Shown: positions 7,191-17,148, counted from the first letter of the stretch. The stretch is 64,000 bases of DNA from Terracoccus sp. 273MFTsu3.1 (GCF_000383675.1 NZ_KB911826.1:62001-126000), one strand, 5' to 3'. Translations and numbers: made by a program. The notes: a model not told the origin generated them from the sequence alone.

Positions 7191-9809
7191 ATGTTCGAAC
7201 GGTTCACCGACAGGGCCCGAAGGGTGGTTGTCCTCGCGCAGGAGGAAGCTCGCCTGCTCAACCACAACTACATCGGGACCGAGCACATCCTCCTGGGTCT
7301 GATCCACGAAGGCGAAGGCGTCGCCGCGAAGGCCCTCGAATCGCTCGACATCTCGCTCGAAGCGGTCCGGGCCCAGGTCCAGGAGATCATCGGCCAGGGG
7401 CAGCAGGCCCCGACCGGCCACATTCCCTTCACGCCCCGCGCGAAGAAGGTCCTCGAGTACTCGCTCCGCGAGGCGCTCCAGCTCGGCCACAGCTACATCG
7501 GCACCGAGCACATCCTGCTCGGCCTGATCCGCGAGGGCGAGGGCGTCGCCGCCCAGGTCCTCGTCAAGCTCGGCGCGGAGCTCAACAAGGTCCGCCAGCA
7601 GGTCATCCAGCTGCTCTCCGGCTACCAGGGTGGCCAGGGCGGCGAGAAGGCTGGCGCCGGCGTTGGCCAGAGCCAGGCCGAGGGAACGCCCGCGGGCTCC
7701 CTCGTGCTCGACCAGTTCGGTCGCAACCTCACGCAGGCTGCCCGCGAGGGCAAGCTCGACCCGGTCATCGGACGTGAGAAAGAGATCGAGCGGGTCATGC
7801 AGGTGCTGTCCCGCCGCACGAAGAACAACCCGGTCCTCATCGGCGAGCCCGGCGTCGGCAAGACCGCCGTCGTCGAGGGTCTCGCCCAGGACATCGTCAA
7901 GGGCGAGGTGCCCGAGACGCTCAAGGACAAGCAGCTCTACACCCTCGACCTCGGCTCGCTCGTGGCCGGCAGCCGCTACCGCGGTGACTTCGAGGAGCGG
8001 CTGAAGAAGGTCCTCAAGGAGATTCGCACCCGCGGCGACATCATCATCTTCATCGACGAGATCCACACGCTCGTCGGTGCGGGTGCCGCCGAGGGCGCCA
8101 TCGACGCCGCGTCGATCCTCAAGCCGATGCTCGCCCGCGGTGAGCTGCAGACGATCGGTGCGACGACGCTCGACGAGTACCGCAAGCACATCGAGAAGGA
8201 CTCGGCCCTCGAGCGGCGCTTCCAGCCGATCCAGGTGCAGGAGCCGACGCTGCCGCACGCCATCGAGATCCTCAAGGGTCTGCGTGACCGCTACGAGGCC
8301 CACCACCGCGTGACGATCACCGACGGTGCGCTCGTCGCGGCGGCCAACATGGCCGACCGCTACGTCAACGACCGCTTCCTGCCCGACAAGGCCATCGACC
8401 TCATCGACGAGGCGGGCGCGCGACTGCGCATCCGTCGGATGACGGCTCCGCCGGACCTGCGCGAGTTCGACGAGAAGATCGCCGCGCTCGTGCGCGAGAA
8501 GGAGTCGGCCATCGACGGCCAGGACTTCGAGCGCGCGGCTCGCGTCCGCGACGACGAGAAGCGCCTGCGCCAGGAGAAGGCCGCCCGTGAGGCCCAGTGG
8601 AAGTCGGGCGACATGGACGTCGTGGCCGAGGTCGACGAGGAGCTCATCGCCGAGGTCCTGGCTGCGAGCACCGGCATCCCGGTCTTCAAGCTGACCGAGG
8701 AGGAGTCGAGCCGACTGCTCCACATGGAGGACGAGCTGCACAAGCGAATCGTCGGCATGGACGACGCCGTCAAGGCGTTGTCCCAGGCGATCCGTCGCAC
8801 CCGTGCCGGCCTGAAGGACCCGCGCCGTCCGGGTGGCTCGTTCATCTTCGCCGGCCCCACCGGTGTCGGTAAGACCGAGCTCGCCAAGACGCTCGCCGAG
8901 TTCCTCTTCGGCAGCGAGGACGCGCTGATCCAGCTCGACATGTCCGAGTACTCCGAGAAGCACACGGTGAGCCGCCTGTTCGGCTCGCCTCCCGGCTACG
9001 TCGGCTACGAGGAGGGCGGCCAGCTCACCGAGAAGGTGCGCCGCAAGCCGTTCTCCGTCGTGCTCTTCGACGAGGTCGAGAAGGCCCACCCGGAGATCTT
9101 CAACTCGCTGCTGCAGGTGCTCGAGGACGGCCGCCTCACCGACTCGCAGGGTCGGATGGTCGACTTCAAGAACACGGTCATCATCATGACGACCAACCTC
9201 GGCACGAGGGACATCTCCAAGGCCAACATGGGCTTCTCGGCCGGACCCGACAGCCGCTCGGACTACGAGCGGATGAAGGCGAAGGTCACCGACGAGCTCA
9301 AGCAGCACTTCCGGCCCGAGTTCCTCAACCGTGTCGACGACACGATCGTCTTCCCGCACCTGAGCCGCGACGAGATCATCCAGATCGTCGACCTCGAGAT
9401 CGCCAAGCTCGACAAGCGGCTCAAGGACAAGGACATGGGCATGGAGCTCACGCAGGCCGCCAAGGACCTGCTCGCCAAGAAGGGCTACGACCCCGTGCTC
9501 GGTGCGCGCCCGCTGCGCCGCACCATCCAGCGCGAGATCGAGGACGCCCTGTCGGAGCGGATCCTGTTCGGGGACTTCGCGTCCGGCCAGTACGTCAAGG
9601 TCGACACCGAGGGTGAGGGCAAGGCGGAGAAGTTCACCTTCTCCGACATGGCCCACCCGGACGCGGCGCACCGTCCGGCCGACGACCTCCCGGAGCTTCC
9701 CGAGGGCGCTGCCCTCGACGAGGCGCTCGGGGTCAACATCACGGCCGGGCCGCCCGTGCCCGACGACCAGGTCTATCCCGACGCGGGGCTGACCGGCACG
9801 GAGCGCTGA
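7191..9809 (+). CDS. clpC: ATP-dependent Clp protease ATP-binding subunit ClpC
   Basis: 872 aa, full length for ClpC1. Two Clp_N repeats (about residues 4-145, each with [12 protein letters not shown]) are followed by AAA domain 1 with Walker A GEPGVGKT (about 217) and Walker B IIFIDEIH, the UVR/coiled-coil middle domain ([15 protein letters not shown], about 445) and AAA domain 2 with GPTGVGKT (about 555) and [16 protein letters not shown]. It unfolds substrates and feeds them to ClpP1P2 in the cytoplasm. The arginine fingers and sensor motifs look intact. AGGAG sits upstream of the ATG. It appears to be a single-gene unit with its own terminator. Essential and drug-targeted in mycobacteria. 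Confidence 0.97.
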   Translation: MFERFTDRARRVVVLAQEEARLLNHNYIGTEHILLGLIHEGEGVAAKALESLDISLEAVRAQVQEIIGQGQQAPTGHIPFTPRAKKVLEYSLREALQLGHSYIGTEHILLGLIREGEGVAAQVLVKLGAELNKVRQQVIQLLSGYQGGQGGEKAGAGVGQSQAEGTPAGSLVLDQFGRNLTQAAREGKLDPVIGREKEIERVMQVLSRRTKNNPVLIGEPGVGKTAVVEGLAQDIVKGEVPETLKDKQLYTLDLGSLVAGSRYRGDFEERLKKVLKEIRTRGDIIIFIDEIHTLVGAGAAEGAIDAASILKPMLARGELQTIGATTLDEYRKHIEKDSALERRFQPIQVQEPTLPHAIEILKGLRDRYEAHHRVTITDGALVAAANMADRYVNDRFLPDKAIDLIDEAGARLRIRRMTAPPDLREFDEKIAALVREKESAIDGQDFERAARVRDDEKRLRQEKAAREAQWKSGDMDVVAEVDEELIAEVLAASTGIPVFKLTEEESSRLLHMEDELHKRIVGMDDAVKALSQAIRRTRAGLKDPRRPGGSFIFAGPTGVGKTELAKTLAEFLFGSEDALIQLDMSEYSEKHTVSRLFGSPPGYVGYEEGGQLTEKVRRKPFSVVLFDEVEKAHPEIFNSLLQVLEDGRLTDSQGRMVDFKNTVIIMTTNLGTRDISKANMGFSAGPDSRSDYERMKAKVTDELKQHFRPEFLNRVDDTIVFPHLSRDEIIQIVDLEIAKLDKRLKDKDMGMELTQAAKDLLAKKGYDPVLGARPLRRTIQREIEDALSERILFGDFASGQYVKVDTEGEGKAEKFTFSDMAHPDAAHRPADDLPELPEGAALDEALGVNITAGPPVPDDQVYPDAGLTGTER

Positions 9810-9836
9810 CCGCAGCGATCCGCCAGCACGGCCGAG

Positions 9837-9863
9837 GGGCCGGGGACATCACGTCCCCGGCCC
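9837..9863 (+). terminator. clpC terminator
   Basis: GGGCCGGGGAC (9837-9847) pairs perfectly with GTCCCCGGCCC (9853-9863) around the loop ATCAC, 27 bases after the clpC stop; a short TT follows. This is a strong GC-rich intrinsic-type terminator. Confidence 0.75.
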
Positions 9864-9973
9864 TTCGTCGTACGCACCCGTCCCGGCCGTCATACCGGAG
9901 TCGTATGCCGTCCCGCCCGGGAGGCGACCACGGCCCGATGTGGGACCGTCCCCACTCCCGCGAGGGTGGGTCC

Positions 9974-10900
9974 ATGAGCTACTACGACCCAGCCCGTATG
10001 CCGTGCGGCGCGCCCGAGCGCCCCGGCTCCCCGACCGTCGCCTCCCCCACCGTCGCCTCCCCGGTCAGCCCCACCGTCGCCTCCCCGGTCAGCCCCGCCG
10101 TCGGCCTCGTCGGCGCCCCGGCCCCCTCGCGTCCGTCACCGGCGGCGCCGGCCGACCCGACCCGCGACCTCGTCGCCCGGGATCTTGTCATGACCTACGG
10201 ACGCTCCGGGGCCTCCGCCGGGCCGCCCGCTCTCGGCGGCGTCGACCTGACGATCCGCGCCGGGGAGAGCCTGGCCGTGATGGGGCCCTCCGGCTCGGGC
10301 AAGACGACGCTGCTGCACGTCCTCGCCGGAATCCTGCGACCCACCGGCGGCCAGGTGCTGTGGCGCGGCCGGGACATCGCCCGGATGTCGGACCGCGAGC
10401 GCACCGTGCTGCGCCGCGAGGACTTCGGCTTCGTCTTCCAGCAGGGCATGCTCCTGCCCGAGCTGCCGGCGATCGAGAACGTCGCCCTGCCGCTCATGCT
10501 CGGCGGGGTCAGGCGGTCCGAGGCGGCGGCGCGAGCGGCCACGCTCTTCCCCCCGCTCGGCCTCTCGGGCCTCGAGAAGCGCCGACCCGGCGAGCTCTCG
10601 GGCGGACAGGCGCAACGCGTCGCCATCGCGCGGGCGCTCGTGGCCCGGCCCGGTGTCGTCTTCGCCGACGAGCCGACCGGTGCGCTCGACCAGACGACGA
10701 GCGCCGAGGTGATGCACCACCTGACGCAGCTCGCGGCGCACACGGGCGCGTCGCTCGTCGTCGTGACCCACGACGAGAACGTCGCCCGCTGGTGCCACGG
10801 CGTCGTCCGGGTCCGCGACGGCCGCGTTGCGCCCGACGCCGTCGCCGACGACCGCGCCGCGGCCGGCCGGGTGCAGGCTGCTCCGGCGGCGACGCGATGA
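9974..10900 (+). CDS. ABC transporter ATP-binding protein of an FtsX/MacB-type exporter
   Basis: 308 aa. The ATPase core starts at about residue 73: Walker A GPSGSGKTT, Q-loop FVFQQGMLLPE, signature LSGGQAQR, Walker B VVFADEPTGALD and the H-loop VVVTHD. The ADEPTGALD signature places it in the LolD/MacB/BceA group. The first ~70 residues are an unusual Pro/Ser/Val-rich tract with repeated SPTVASPV units that does not belong to the ABC fold. ATG at 9974 follows GAGGG. The stop overlaps the permease start (ATGA), so the two are coupled. The transported substrate is unknown. Confidence 0.85.
   Translation: MSYYDPARMPCGAPERPGSPTVASPTVASPVSPTVASPVSPAVGLVGAPAPSRPSPAAPADPTRDLVARDLVMTYGRSGASAGPPALGGVDLTIRAGESLAVMGPSGSGKTTLLHVLAGILRPTGGQVLWRGRDIARMSDRERTVLRREDFGFVFQQGMLLPELPAIENVALPLMLGGVRRSEAAARAATLFPPLGLSGLEKRRPGELSGGQAQRVAIARALVARPGVVFADEPTGALDQTTSAEVMHHLTQLAAHTGASLVVVTHDENVARWCHGVVRVRDGRVAPDAVADDRAAAGRVQAAPAATR
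10024..10110 (+). repeat. In-frame short tandem repeat in the ABC ATPase N-terminus
   Basis: Units such as ACCGTCGCCTCCCC and CCGGTCAGCCCC repeat here and encode the SPTVASPV tract. Copy number is likely variable between strains; that is inference from the near-identity of the units. Confidence 0.6.
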
Positions 10901-12228
10901 GGGCCGCGACCGAGCTCTGGTGGCGCCTGCGGCACGCGGGCGCGGCCGACAACAGGGTGCCCGGCATCCTCGCGGTGGTCTCGTTCGCCGTCGCGACGGC
11001 CGCCCTGCTCGTCTGCGTCGCCGGGCTGCGCGCGTTCGAGGCGCGCAACCCCCTGCCACCGGGCGGGCTCGAGGGCCACCTCAGCGACGAGGCGGCGCTC
11101 GGCAACCTCTACGTGACCCTCGCCTGGATCGCGACGACGTGCATGGTCATCCCGATCCTCACGCTCGGCGGTGTCGCGGCGCGTCTCGCGATCGCCCGCC
11201 GCGACCAGCGGCTGGCCGCGCTCCGTCTCGCCGGTGCGACGTCGGGACAGGTCACGCTCATGACGCTGGCCGAGGCTGCGGCCCAGGCCGTCGTCGGTGC
11301 GCTGACCGGCGTCGTGCTCTACCTCGCCGTCCTCCCTGTCGTGGCCCGGCTGAGCTTCCAGGGCCGCCCGTTCGAGCTGCGCGAGCTCGTGCTGCCGCTG
11401 GGGCAGACGCTGGCCGTCGTCGCGGCCGTCGTCGTCGTGGCGGTCGTGTCCGGCGCGTCGAGCCTCGCCCGGGTGGCGATCAGCCCGCTCGGCGTGGCTG
11501 CCCGCACTCGCCCGAAGCGTCTCAGCGTCCTGCGGGTGCTCGTCGCCCTGGCCGCCGGAGCTGCGTGGGTGCTCGTCATCACGCCGATGAAGGAGCCGCA
11601 GCGGATGACGATCGTGCTCGTGCTCGGCGCGATGATCCTCGCCGTCAACGCGGTCGGGCCGTGGGTCGTCATGGTGGCCGGCCGGGGCGCGGCCCGTCTC
11701 GCCCCGACCGCTGCGACGCTGCTGGCGGCCCGGCGCATCGCCGACGACCCGAAGAGCACGTGGCGCGCGGTCGGCGCCCTCGGCCTCGCCGTCGTCGTCG
11801 TGGGCTTCACGAGCCTTGCGCAGGTCGACGACCCGACGACGCCGCTCGAGCGCTACCTCGCCGACGACCTCGGCACGGGCGCGCTCGTCACCCTCGTCAT
11901 CATCACCATCGTCGGCGCCACCTCGACGGGTGTCGTCCAGGCGGCCCGGGTGCTCGACCAGCGCGAGCAGTACCGCGCGCTGGCGCTGGCCGGCACGAGC
12001 GAGCGCTCGCTCCACCGGGCACGCGCGCTCGAGGTCGCGCTGCCGCTGTCGGTGACGATCGCGCTGTCCGCCGGCTTCGTGCTCGTGCTCATGCTGCCCT
12101 TCACGAGCGCCCTCGACAGCGGCCTCGTCGTGCGCTTCGTCGTGACCTCGGCCGTCGCCGGGGCGGTCGTCCTGGCCTCGGTCCTGGCCTCTCGGTCACT
12201 CGTACGGACGGCCTCCCGCGTCGCCTGA
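10897..12228 (+). CDS. FtsX-like ABC transporter permease
   Basis: 443 aa with about eight hydrophobic segments in two blocks: one near residues 25-45, three between about 70 and 190, and further segments at about 205-260, 320-345 and 385-435. A soluble loop (EARNPLPPGGLEGHLSDEAA) follows the first segment. FtsX-type motifs are visible (RRDQRLAALRLAGATSGQV and REQYRALALAGTSERSL, cytoplasmic coupling-helix regions before the last helices of each half). It pairs with the ATPase encoded just upstream by an ATGA overlap. No BceS/BceR two-component system is present, so drug-sensing function is not supported here. Confidence 0.82.
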   Translation: MRAATELWWRLRHAGAADNRVPGILAVVSFAVATAALLVCVAGLRAFEARNPLPPGGLEGHLSDEAALGNLYVTLAWIATTCMVIPILTLGGVAARLAIARRDQRLAALRLAGATSGQVTLMTLAEAAAQAVVGALTGVVLYLAVLPVVARLSFQGRPFELRELVLPLGQTLAVVAAVVVVAVVSGASSLARVAISPLGVAARTRPKRLSVLRVLVALAAGAAWVLVITPMKEPQRMTIVLVLGAMILAVNAVGPWVVMVAGRGAARLAPTAATLLAARRIADDPKSTWRAVGALGLAVVVVGFTSLAQVDDPTTPLERYLADDLGTGALVTLVIITIVGATSTGVVQAARVLDQREQYRALALAGTSERSLHRARALEVALPLSVTIALSAGFVLVLMLPFTSALDSGLVVRFVVTSAVAGAVVLASVLASRSLVRTASRVA

Positions 12229-12238
12229 ACCGGTCGTC

Positions 12239-12244
12239 TACGGT
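12239..12244 (+). promoter_or_regulatory. -10 hexamer for leaderless LCP gene
   Basis: TACGGT ends six bases before the GTG start at 12251 and no Shine-Dalgarno is present. The spacing predicts transcription starting at or next to the start codon. Confidence 0.45.
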
Positions 12245-12250
12245 GGGGCG

Positions 12251-13510
12251 GTGACCTCCCAGCCCCGCCCCACCGACGTCCGCCAGCCGTCTGCGTTGCC
12301 CGCCGACACCCGTCGTCCGGCCCGCTCGCGACTGCTCGTGGTGGCGCGTGCCGGGGCCGTCTCGGTCGCTGCCGCGGTGGCCCTCGCCGGCTGCTCGACA
12401 GGCGCACCGGGCGGGACCGGCTCGGCGGTCGGAGCGTCCGCCACGGCCGACGGCGCCACGTCCGGGTCGAAGCCCTCCTCCTCAGGGGTTCGCGTGAGCG
12501 GGGCGCCGGCGCCCTTGGCTGCGCTGGTCTCGAGGCTGTATGCCGGGGGCGACCTCACGCATACGTCCTCCCACTCGGCCGCGGCCGCCCTCAAGACGCG
12601 CAAGGCCGCCCCCGGCCCGGTCACGGCCCGGGCCGAGGTCGGCTCGTGGTTGGGCACGCCCGTCGCCGTCGTCACCGCCGGCGACGACGTGACGCTCGCC
12701 GTCGGGCCGACGTGGAAGGTCGTCGGCGGCTGGTGGCCGTCGCTCGGGGTCGCGAAGCCGAGCCTCGGCGGCGGACCGCGCTGGGTGCTCGCCATCGGCT
12801 CCGACGCTCGCAAGGGCCAGCCGCTCGAGCGCACCCGCGCCGACGTGCTCCAGGTCATCGGCATCGACGGCCAGGGTGGCGGCGGCGTCATGGGAATGGC
12901 CCGCGACCTGTGGGTCCCGCTGGCGACCGGAGGCAAGGGCAAGATCAACTCGGCCATGGTGTTCGGCGGCCCCCGCGCGCAGGTGAGCACCGTCAGGTCC
13001 GTGACCGGTCTCCCCGTCGAGGGCTACGTCGTCCTCGGCTTCAGCGGGTTCAAGAAGATCGTCGACGACGAGGGGGGCATCCCGATCGTCATCCCCAAGA
13101 CCGTCGTGGCCTCGCACGCCAAGAACCTCGTCATCAAGGCCGGCGCCCAGACCCTCTCCGGCGCCGAGGCCCTTGCCTACGCCCGCGAGCGCAAGACGTT
13201 GCCCGACGGGGACTTCGGCAGGTCGCGCCACCAGGGAGAGGTCATCCTGGCCGCCGCGGTCAAGGCGAAGCTCGCCGGCCCGATCGCCATCCCGTCGGCG
13301 CTGACGAGCTTCAGCGCGGTCGGTCGGAGCAACCTCTCGGCCGAGCAGATCCTCACCTTCGCCGCAGGCCTCCATCAGCTGAGCCCGCTGCGGGTCGGCC
13401 GAGGCGTCGCGCAGGGAGCCTTCGGGTGGGCGGGCCAGCAGTCGATCGTCGTGCTCGGCAGGCAGGCCCGCACCCTCTTCGCCGAGTTCCGCGACGGGAA
13501 CCTCTCGTGA
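12251..13510 (+). CDS. LytR-CpsA-Psr (LCP) family lipoprotein
   Basis: 419 aa. A twin-basic, then hydrophobic N-terminus ends in lipobox LAGC (Cys near residue 40), so this LCP protein is probably lipid-anchored instead of the usual single transmembrane helix. An Ala/Ser-rich linker and a ~100-residue variable region precede the LCP core (about 175-390): WVLAIGSDAR, TRADVLQVIGID, MARDLWVPL, GKINSAMVFGG, YVVLGFSGFKKIVD and the GRSRHQ motif, whose Arg residues bind the polyprenyl pyrophosphate. LCP enzymes attach glycopolymers to peptidoglycan. The stop overlaps the next start (GTGA). Confidence 0.85.
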   Translation: MTSQPRPTDVRQPSALPADTRRPARSRLLVVARAGAVSVAAAVALAGCSTGAPGGTGSAVGASATADGATSGSKPSSSGVRVSGAPAPLAALVSRLYAGGDLTHTSSHSAAAALKTRKAAPGPVTARAEVGSWLGTPVAVVTAGDDVTLAVGPTWKVVGGWWPSLGVAKPSLGGGPRWVLAIGSDARKGQPLERTRADVLQVIGIDGQGGGGVMGMARDLWVPLATGGKGKINSAMVFGGPRAQVSTVRSVTGLPVEGYVVLGFSGFKKIVDDEGGIPIVIPKTVVASHAKNLVIKAGAQTLSGAEALAYARERKTLPDGDFGRSRHQGEVILAAAVKAKLAGPIAIPSALTSFSAVGRSNLSAEQILTFAAGLHQLSPLRVGRGVAQGAFGWAGQQSIVVLGRQARTLFAEFRDGNLS

Positions 13511-14013
13511 GCGGCGGCACCCCCGTCATCCGTCGGGCCCGCACCTCCGACGTCCGCGCCATCCGCGCCCTCGTGGCGCCGTTGGCCGAGCGTCGGGTGC
13601 TCGTCAGCAAGGAGGCGGTGACCTACTTCGAGAGCCTCCAGGAGTTCCGCGTCGCCGACCTCGACGGCCGCGTCGTCGGCTGCGGCGCCCTCCACGTCAT
13701 GTGGGAGGACCTCGCCGAGATCCGCACGCTCGCGGTGGCCCCGGACCAGCTCGGCACCGGACTGGGCGGACGTCTGCTCGAGACGCTCGTCGAGGACGCG
13801 CGCGAGATCGGCGTCGAGCGGCTCTTCTGCCTGACCTTCGAGACCGACTTCTTCGTCCGGCACGGCTTCGAGGTCATCGAGGGCCAGGCCGTCCCGATGG
13901 ATGTCTACGCCGAGCTGCTGCGCTCCTACGACGAGGGAGTGGCCGAGTTCCTCGACCTGGAGCGCGTCAAGCCCAACACCCTCGGCAACACCCGGATGCT
14001 CCGCACCCTCTGA
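13507..14013 (+). CDS. argA: Amino-acid N-acetyltransferase (short N-acetylglutamate synthase)
   Basis: 168 aa GNAT protein. VIRRARTSDVRAIRALV opens the fold; LAEIRTLAVAPDQLGTGLG is the acetyl-CoA-binding motif A; FFVRHGFEVIEG and the C-terminal VKPNTLGNTRML are hallmarks of the stand-alone actinobacterial N-acetylglutamate synthase (Mycobacterium Rv2747-type). It acetylates glutamate as the first step of arginine biosynthesis. The start GTG at 13507 overlaps the LCP stop by four bases. Other arg genes are absent from the window, which is normal for this gene. Confidence 0.85.
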   Translation: MSGGTPVIRRARTSDVRAIRALVAPLAERRVLVSKEAVTYFESLQEFRVADLDGRVVGCGALHVMWEDLAEIRTLAVAPDQLGTGLGGRLLETLVEDAREIGVERLFCLTFETDFFVRHGFEVIEGQAVPMDVYAELLRSYDEGVAEFLDLERVKPNTLGNTRMLRTL

Positions 14014-14052
14014 CCCCGGCTCGGATCTCCCCACCGTCGAAGGGCACCCGCC

Positions 14053-14072
14053 AGGCCCCGTTCGTCGGGCCT
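14053..14072. terminator. Candidate bidirectional terminator between argA and the ABC-2 operon
   Basis: AGGCCC (14053-14058) pairs with GGGCCT (14067-14072) around an 8-nt loop, midway between two convergent genes. No T-tract. Confidence 0.35.
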
Positions 14073-14108
14073 CTCGCCGGTAGGGCCGCTCCACGTTCTG
14101 GCTGGTGG

Positions 14109-15041
14109 TCAGGTGCGGCCCGAGGCGGCGTAGATGCGCCGGACGACGTCCTCGATGTCAGGCTCCTCGATCGTCAGGTCGCGCACCTCGTGGCGCGAGG
14201 AGACGTGCGCGAGCACGGCCGCGACGGTCGTGGCCTCGGCGTCGAACGACAGCCGCTGCCGCAGGCCGTCCGACTCGCTGTCGACGAGAGTCGCTCCCGG
14301 GACGTCGTGCAGGTCCGGCGTGGGCTGGGCGAGGTCGATGACGAGGATCCGCTGCGCGCCGACCGTGCCCGCCAGCCCGGTCAGGGTGCCGTCGAAGGCG
14401 AGCCGGCCGTGGTCGACGACGAGGACCCGGTCACAGAGCCGCTCGATGTCGCCCATGTCGTGCGTCGTCAGGAGCAGGGTCGTGCCCTGCTCACGGCGCT
14501 CGGCGACGAGGAACTCGCGCAGCCGCTGCTTCGAGAGCACGTCGAGGCCGATCGTCGGCTCGTCGAGGATGAGCAGCTCCGGTGAGTGCAGCAGGGCGGC
14601 GGCGATCTCGGCCCGCATCCGCTGGCCGAGCGACAGCGAGCGCACTGCCGTCCCCAGCTGCGGGCCCATCTCGAGCTGCTCGACGAGCAGGTCGGTGCGG
14701 GCCCGCGTCGCCGCCTCGTCCATCCGGTGGATGGCCCCGAGGATCGCGAAGGAGTCGCGCAGCGGCAGGTCCCACCACAGCTGGGAGCGCTGGCCGAAGA
14801 CGACCCCGACGCGCCGAGCCACCTCGACCCGCTGCCGCATCGGGTCGAGCCCGCAGGTGCGGACGTGACCGGAGGTCGGCTTGAGGATGCCGGTCAGCAT
14901 CTTGATCGTCGTCGACTTGCCGGCGCCGTTCGCCCCGATGTAGCCGACGGCCTCGCCGGGCTCGACCGAGAAGGTCATCCGGTCGACGGCCCGCGTCTTC
15001 TTGAAGTCGCGCACGAGGTCGCGCGTCTCGATGATGCTCAT
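14109..15041 (-). CDS. ABC-2 exporter ATP-binding protein
   Basis: 310 aa. Walker A GANGAGKSTT (about residue 39), Q-loop GQRSQLWWDLP, signature LSLGQRMR, Walker B LLILDEPTIGLD and H-loop LLTTHD are intact. The GQRSQL Q-loop and long C-terminal tail (about 230-310) are typical of ATPases paired with the DUF990-type ABC-2 permeases. It sits last in a three-gene operon; its ATG overlaps the stop of the second permease (ATGA). The substrate is unknown; drug, lipid or polymer export are all possible for this class. Confidence 0.88.
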   Translation of the reverse strand: MSIIETRDLVRDFKKTRAVDRMTFSVEPGEAVGYIGANGAGKSTTIKMLTGILKPTSGHVRTCGLDPMRQRVEVARRVGVVFGQRSQLWWDLPLRDSFAILGAIHRMDEAATRARTDLLVEQLEMGPQLGTAVRSLSLGQRMRAEIAAALLHSPELLILDEPTIGLDVLSKQRLREFLVAERREQGTTLLLTTHDMGDIERLCDRVLVVDHGRLAFDGTLTGLAGTVGAQRILVIDLAQPTPDLHDVPGATLVDSESDGLRQRLSFDAEATTVAAVLAHVSSRHEVRDLTIEEPDIEDVVRRIYAASGRT

Positions 15042-15853
15042 CCGCCTGCTCCTTGGTAGTGACGAGTGCCGAGGCGCCAGCACGTGGCGGCGATCCCCCA
15101 GGCCAGCAGCCCGGCGACAGGGGTGAGCCATGCGAGCCAGGTCGGCGCCAGCGGGTCGTCGAGGCCGAGGATCGCGACGGCCGGGATGTAGGCGACGAAG
15201 GCCGTCGGCACGACGAAGGTCCAGAAGATCCGCAGCAGGTCGGGGAAGACCTGCTGGCTCTGCTGGGCGGCATACGACCCGCCGTAGGTGAAGGCGTTGG
15301 TGAACTCCGCGCCGTCGACGAGGAAGAACTGGAGCCCGCCCGCCGCCGTGAACAGGGCCGAGAAGATCGCGGTGCCGCTGACCACGGTGAGCACGATGAG
15401 CGCCACGGTGGCCGGCGACCATGCGATGTCGGCCGTGGTCAGGGCGACGCCGAGGGCCACGAGGGCGACGGACAGCCGGCCGACCCTCCGCAGGGACAGG
15501 TCGCTCGTCATGAGCTGGGCGAGCAGCGGCAGCGGGCGCACGTAGAACGCGTCGACCTGGCCGGCCCGGATGTAGCGCGGCAGCTGGTCGAGGTGACCGA
15601 CGAACATGTCGGCGAGCGAGAAGGCCAGGTTGGACAGCGCGAACACGAGCAGGGCCGCCGTGAAGTCGAGCCCACCCAGCACGTCGACGTTGTGGAAGAT
15701 CACCCACACCTCGGCGAACTCGGCGAGGCCGACGCCGACGGTGCCCAGGATGTCGGTGACGAACGAGGCGCGGTACTGCATCTGGGCTCGGGCTCGGGAC
15801 GCGAGCAGCACCCGGTAGGGGCGCAGCCGCTGGGAGAGCGTCGCGTCAGCCAC
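15038..15853 (-). CDS. ABC-2 family permease, subunit 2
   Basis: 271 aa with six hydrophobic segments. The opening LRPYRVLLASRARAQMQYR and the following FVTDILGTVG are characteristic of the second permease of the ABC2_membrane_6 (DUF990) pair; AGQVDAFYVRPLP is the conserved cytosolic loop shared by both permeases of such systems. GTG at 15853 is chosen because GGAGG lies upstream and it overlaps the stop of the first permease. Confidence 0.8.
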   Translation of the reverse strand: MADATLSQRLRPYRVLLASRARAQMQYRASFVTDILGTVGVGLAEFAEVWVIFHNVDVLGGLDFTAALLVFALSNLAFSLADMFVGHLDQLPRYIRAGQVDAFYVRPLPLLAQLMTSDLSLRRVGRLSVALVALGVALTTADIAWSPATVALIVLTVVSGTAIFSALFTAAGGLQFFLVDGAEFTNAFTYGGSYAAQQSQQVFPDLLRIFWTFVVPTAFVAYIPAVAILGLDDPLAPTWLAWLTPVAGLLAWGIAATCWRLGTRHYQGAGG

Positions 15854-16640
15854 CCTGCACCTCCAGCCGTCGACGACCCGCGCGCAGCACGACCTGACCG
15901 AGGGCGAGCAGTGCGACGGCCCAGAAGACCTGCACCCCGACGGCCGACGCGATGTCGTCGCCGACGACGCGTCCGGCGAGGATGTCGATGGGGTTCTGCA
16001 GCATCGACGGGAAGGGCGACCAGTTGGCGATGGTGCGCAGCCAGTCCGGGAACCACGGCACGGGCAGGTAGAGACCGCAGAGCAGGCCACCGGTGATCAT
16101 CCATAGCAGCGTGATGCCGCGGATCTCGACGAGCCAGAACGCGAGCAGGTTGATGACGAAGTTGCCCGAGAAGGCCACGACCACGGCGAGCAGGATCGAC
16201 ACGGCGCCCGCGACCCAGCTGACGGCGGACGGTGGCCACGCCATGTCGAACAGGAGGGCACCGAGGAGCAGCGCGGGCACTCCCCGGCCGACGAGGTTGA
16301 TGCCCGCGCGTCCGAGATCGCCTGCGAGATAAGCGATCTGCGGGTCGACAGGTCTGAGGAAGTCGACGGCGATGTCACCGGTGCGGACGCGGTCCTTGAC
16401 CTCGGCGAAGCCCCAGAGGTTGACCGTGCCGAGCAGCGCCTGACCCCACCAGACGAACGCGATCGTCGTCGGGGCGTCGTAGCCGCCGATGGCCGTGCCG
16501 GCCGACGCGAGGGCGGCGAGCAGGATCGAGGCACGGATGAAGCCGAATACCGAGTTCGTCGTCATCCCGGCCAGCAGGGCCAGCCGATACGTCGAGTGCC
16601 TCCTGAAGCCGGCCCGGACGAGCAGCCAGAAGGTCTTCAC
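15846..16640 (-). CDS. ABC-2 family permease, subunit 1
   Basis: 264 aa with about six membrane segments. [18 protein letters not shown] is followed by [18 protein letters not shown] and the cytosolic loop [15 protein letters not shown], which mirrors the loop in its partner and identifies the ABC2_membrane_6 family. It is the first gene of the operon and probably forms a heterodimer with the downstream permease. The start is uncertain: GTG at 16640 gives a family-like N-terminus, but no clear ribosome site is present and an ATG at 16700 is possible. Confidence 0.78.
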   Translation of the reverse strand: MKTFWLLVRAGFRRHSTYRLALLAGMTTNSVFGFIRASILLAALASAGTAIGGYDAPTTIAFVWWGQALLGTVNLWGFAEVKDRVRTGDIAVDFLRPVDPQIAYLAGDLGRAGINLVGRGVPALLLGALLFDMAWPPSAVSWVAGAVSILLAVVVAFSGNFVINLLAFWLVEIRGITLLWMITGGLLCGLYLPVPWFPDWLRTIANWSPFPSMLQNPIDILAGRVVGDDIASAVGVQVFWAVALLALGQVVLRAGRRRLEVQGG

Positions 16641-16731
16641 GACGCACGGACGGGGGCAGGCACAAGGGGCCACGCTACCGACGAGGCGCCCCGGGATCAA
16701 CGGGGTGCGCCGGTGACATGCCGGGCTCTCG

Positions 16732-16737
16732 TAGTCT
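16732..16737 (+). promoter_or_regulatory. -10 hexamer for leaderless PPOX gene
   Basis: TAGTCT ends seven bases before the GTG at 16745; no Shine-Dalgarno is present. Confidence 0.45.
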
Positions 16738-16744
16738 GTGGCCC

Positions 16745-17134
16745 GTGGCCACCCTTCCGCGCGACCTCTCCCCCGAGGCCCTCGAGTTCCTGTCGGTGCG
16801 TCACCTCGCGACGCTGACGACCGTGCGGCCGGACGGCTCGCCCCACGTCGTGCCGGTCGGCTTCACCTGGGACCCCGAGACGTCGGTCGCCCGCGTCATC
16901 ACGAGCCGCGACAGCCGCAAGGCCCGCAACGCGCTCGCCGGGTGTGCCGCCGTGCTGTGCCAGGTCGACGGGCGCCACTGGCTCTCGCTCCAGGGCACCG
17001 CCCGCATCGTCGACGACCCGGCCTCGGTCACCGACGCCGAGCAGAGGTATGCCGCCCGCTACCGCGAGCCTCGCCCCAATCCCGAGCGCGTCGTCATCGC
17101 GATCGACGTGCGCTCCGTCCTCGGCAACGTCTGA
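16745..17134 (+). CDS. PPOX-class F420/FMN-dependent split-barrel protein
   Basis: 129 aa. The split beta-barrel pattern [26 protein letters not shown] is the N-terminal signature of the pyridoxamine-phosphate-oxidase-like family. [31 protein letters not shown] provides the cofactor-phosphate contacts. This size and pattern fit the TIGR03618-type F420-dependent enzymes common in actinobacteria; FMN or haem binding cannot be excluded. The start is a GTG supported by the -10 spacing. The 3' end abuts a 22-bp repeat array. Confidence 0.72.
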   Translation: MATLPRDLSPEALEFLSVRHLATLTTVRPDGSPHVVPVGFTWDPETSVARVITSRDSRKARNALAGCAAVLCQVDGRHWLSLQGTARIVDDPASVTDAEQRYAARYREPRPNPERVVIAIDVRSVLGNV

Positions 17135-17148
17135 CCGGCGCCCCGCCC

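Noticed and set aside
9941-9957. GTGGGACCGTCCCCAC near the ABC ATPase as an operator.
   Set aside because: Only a five-bp clean arm; common by chance at this GC content.
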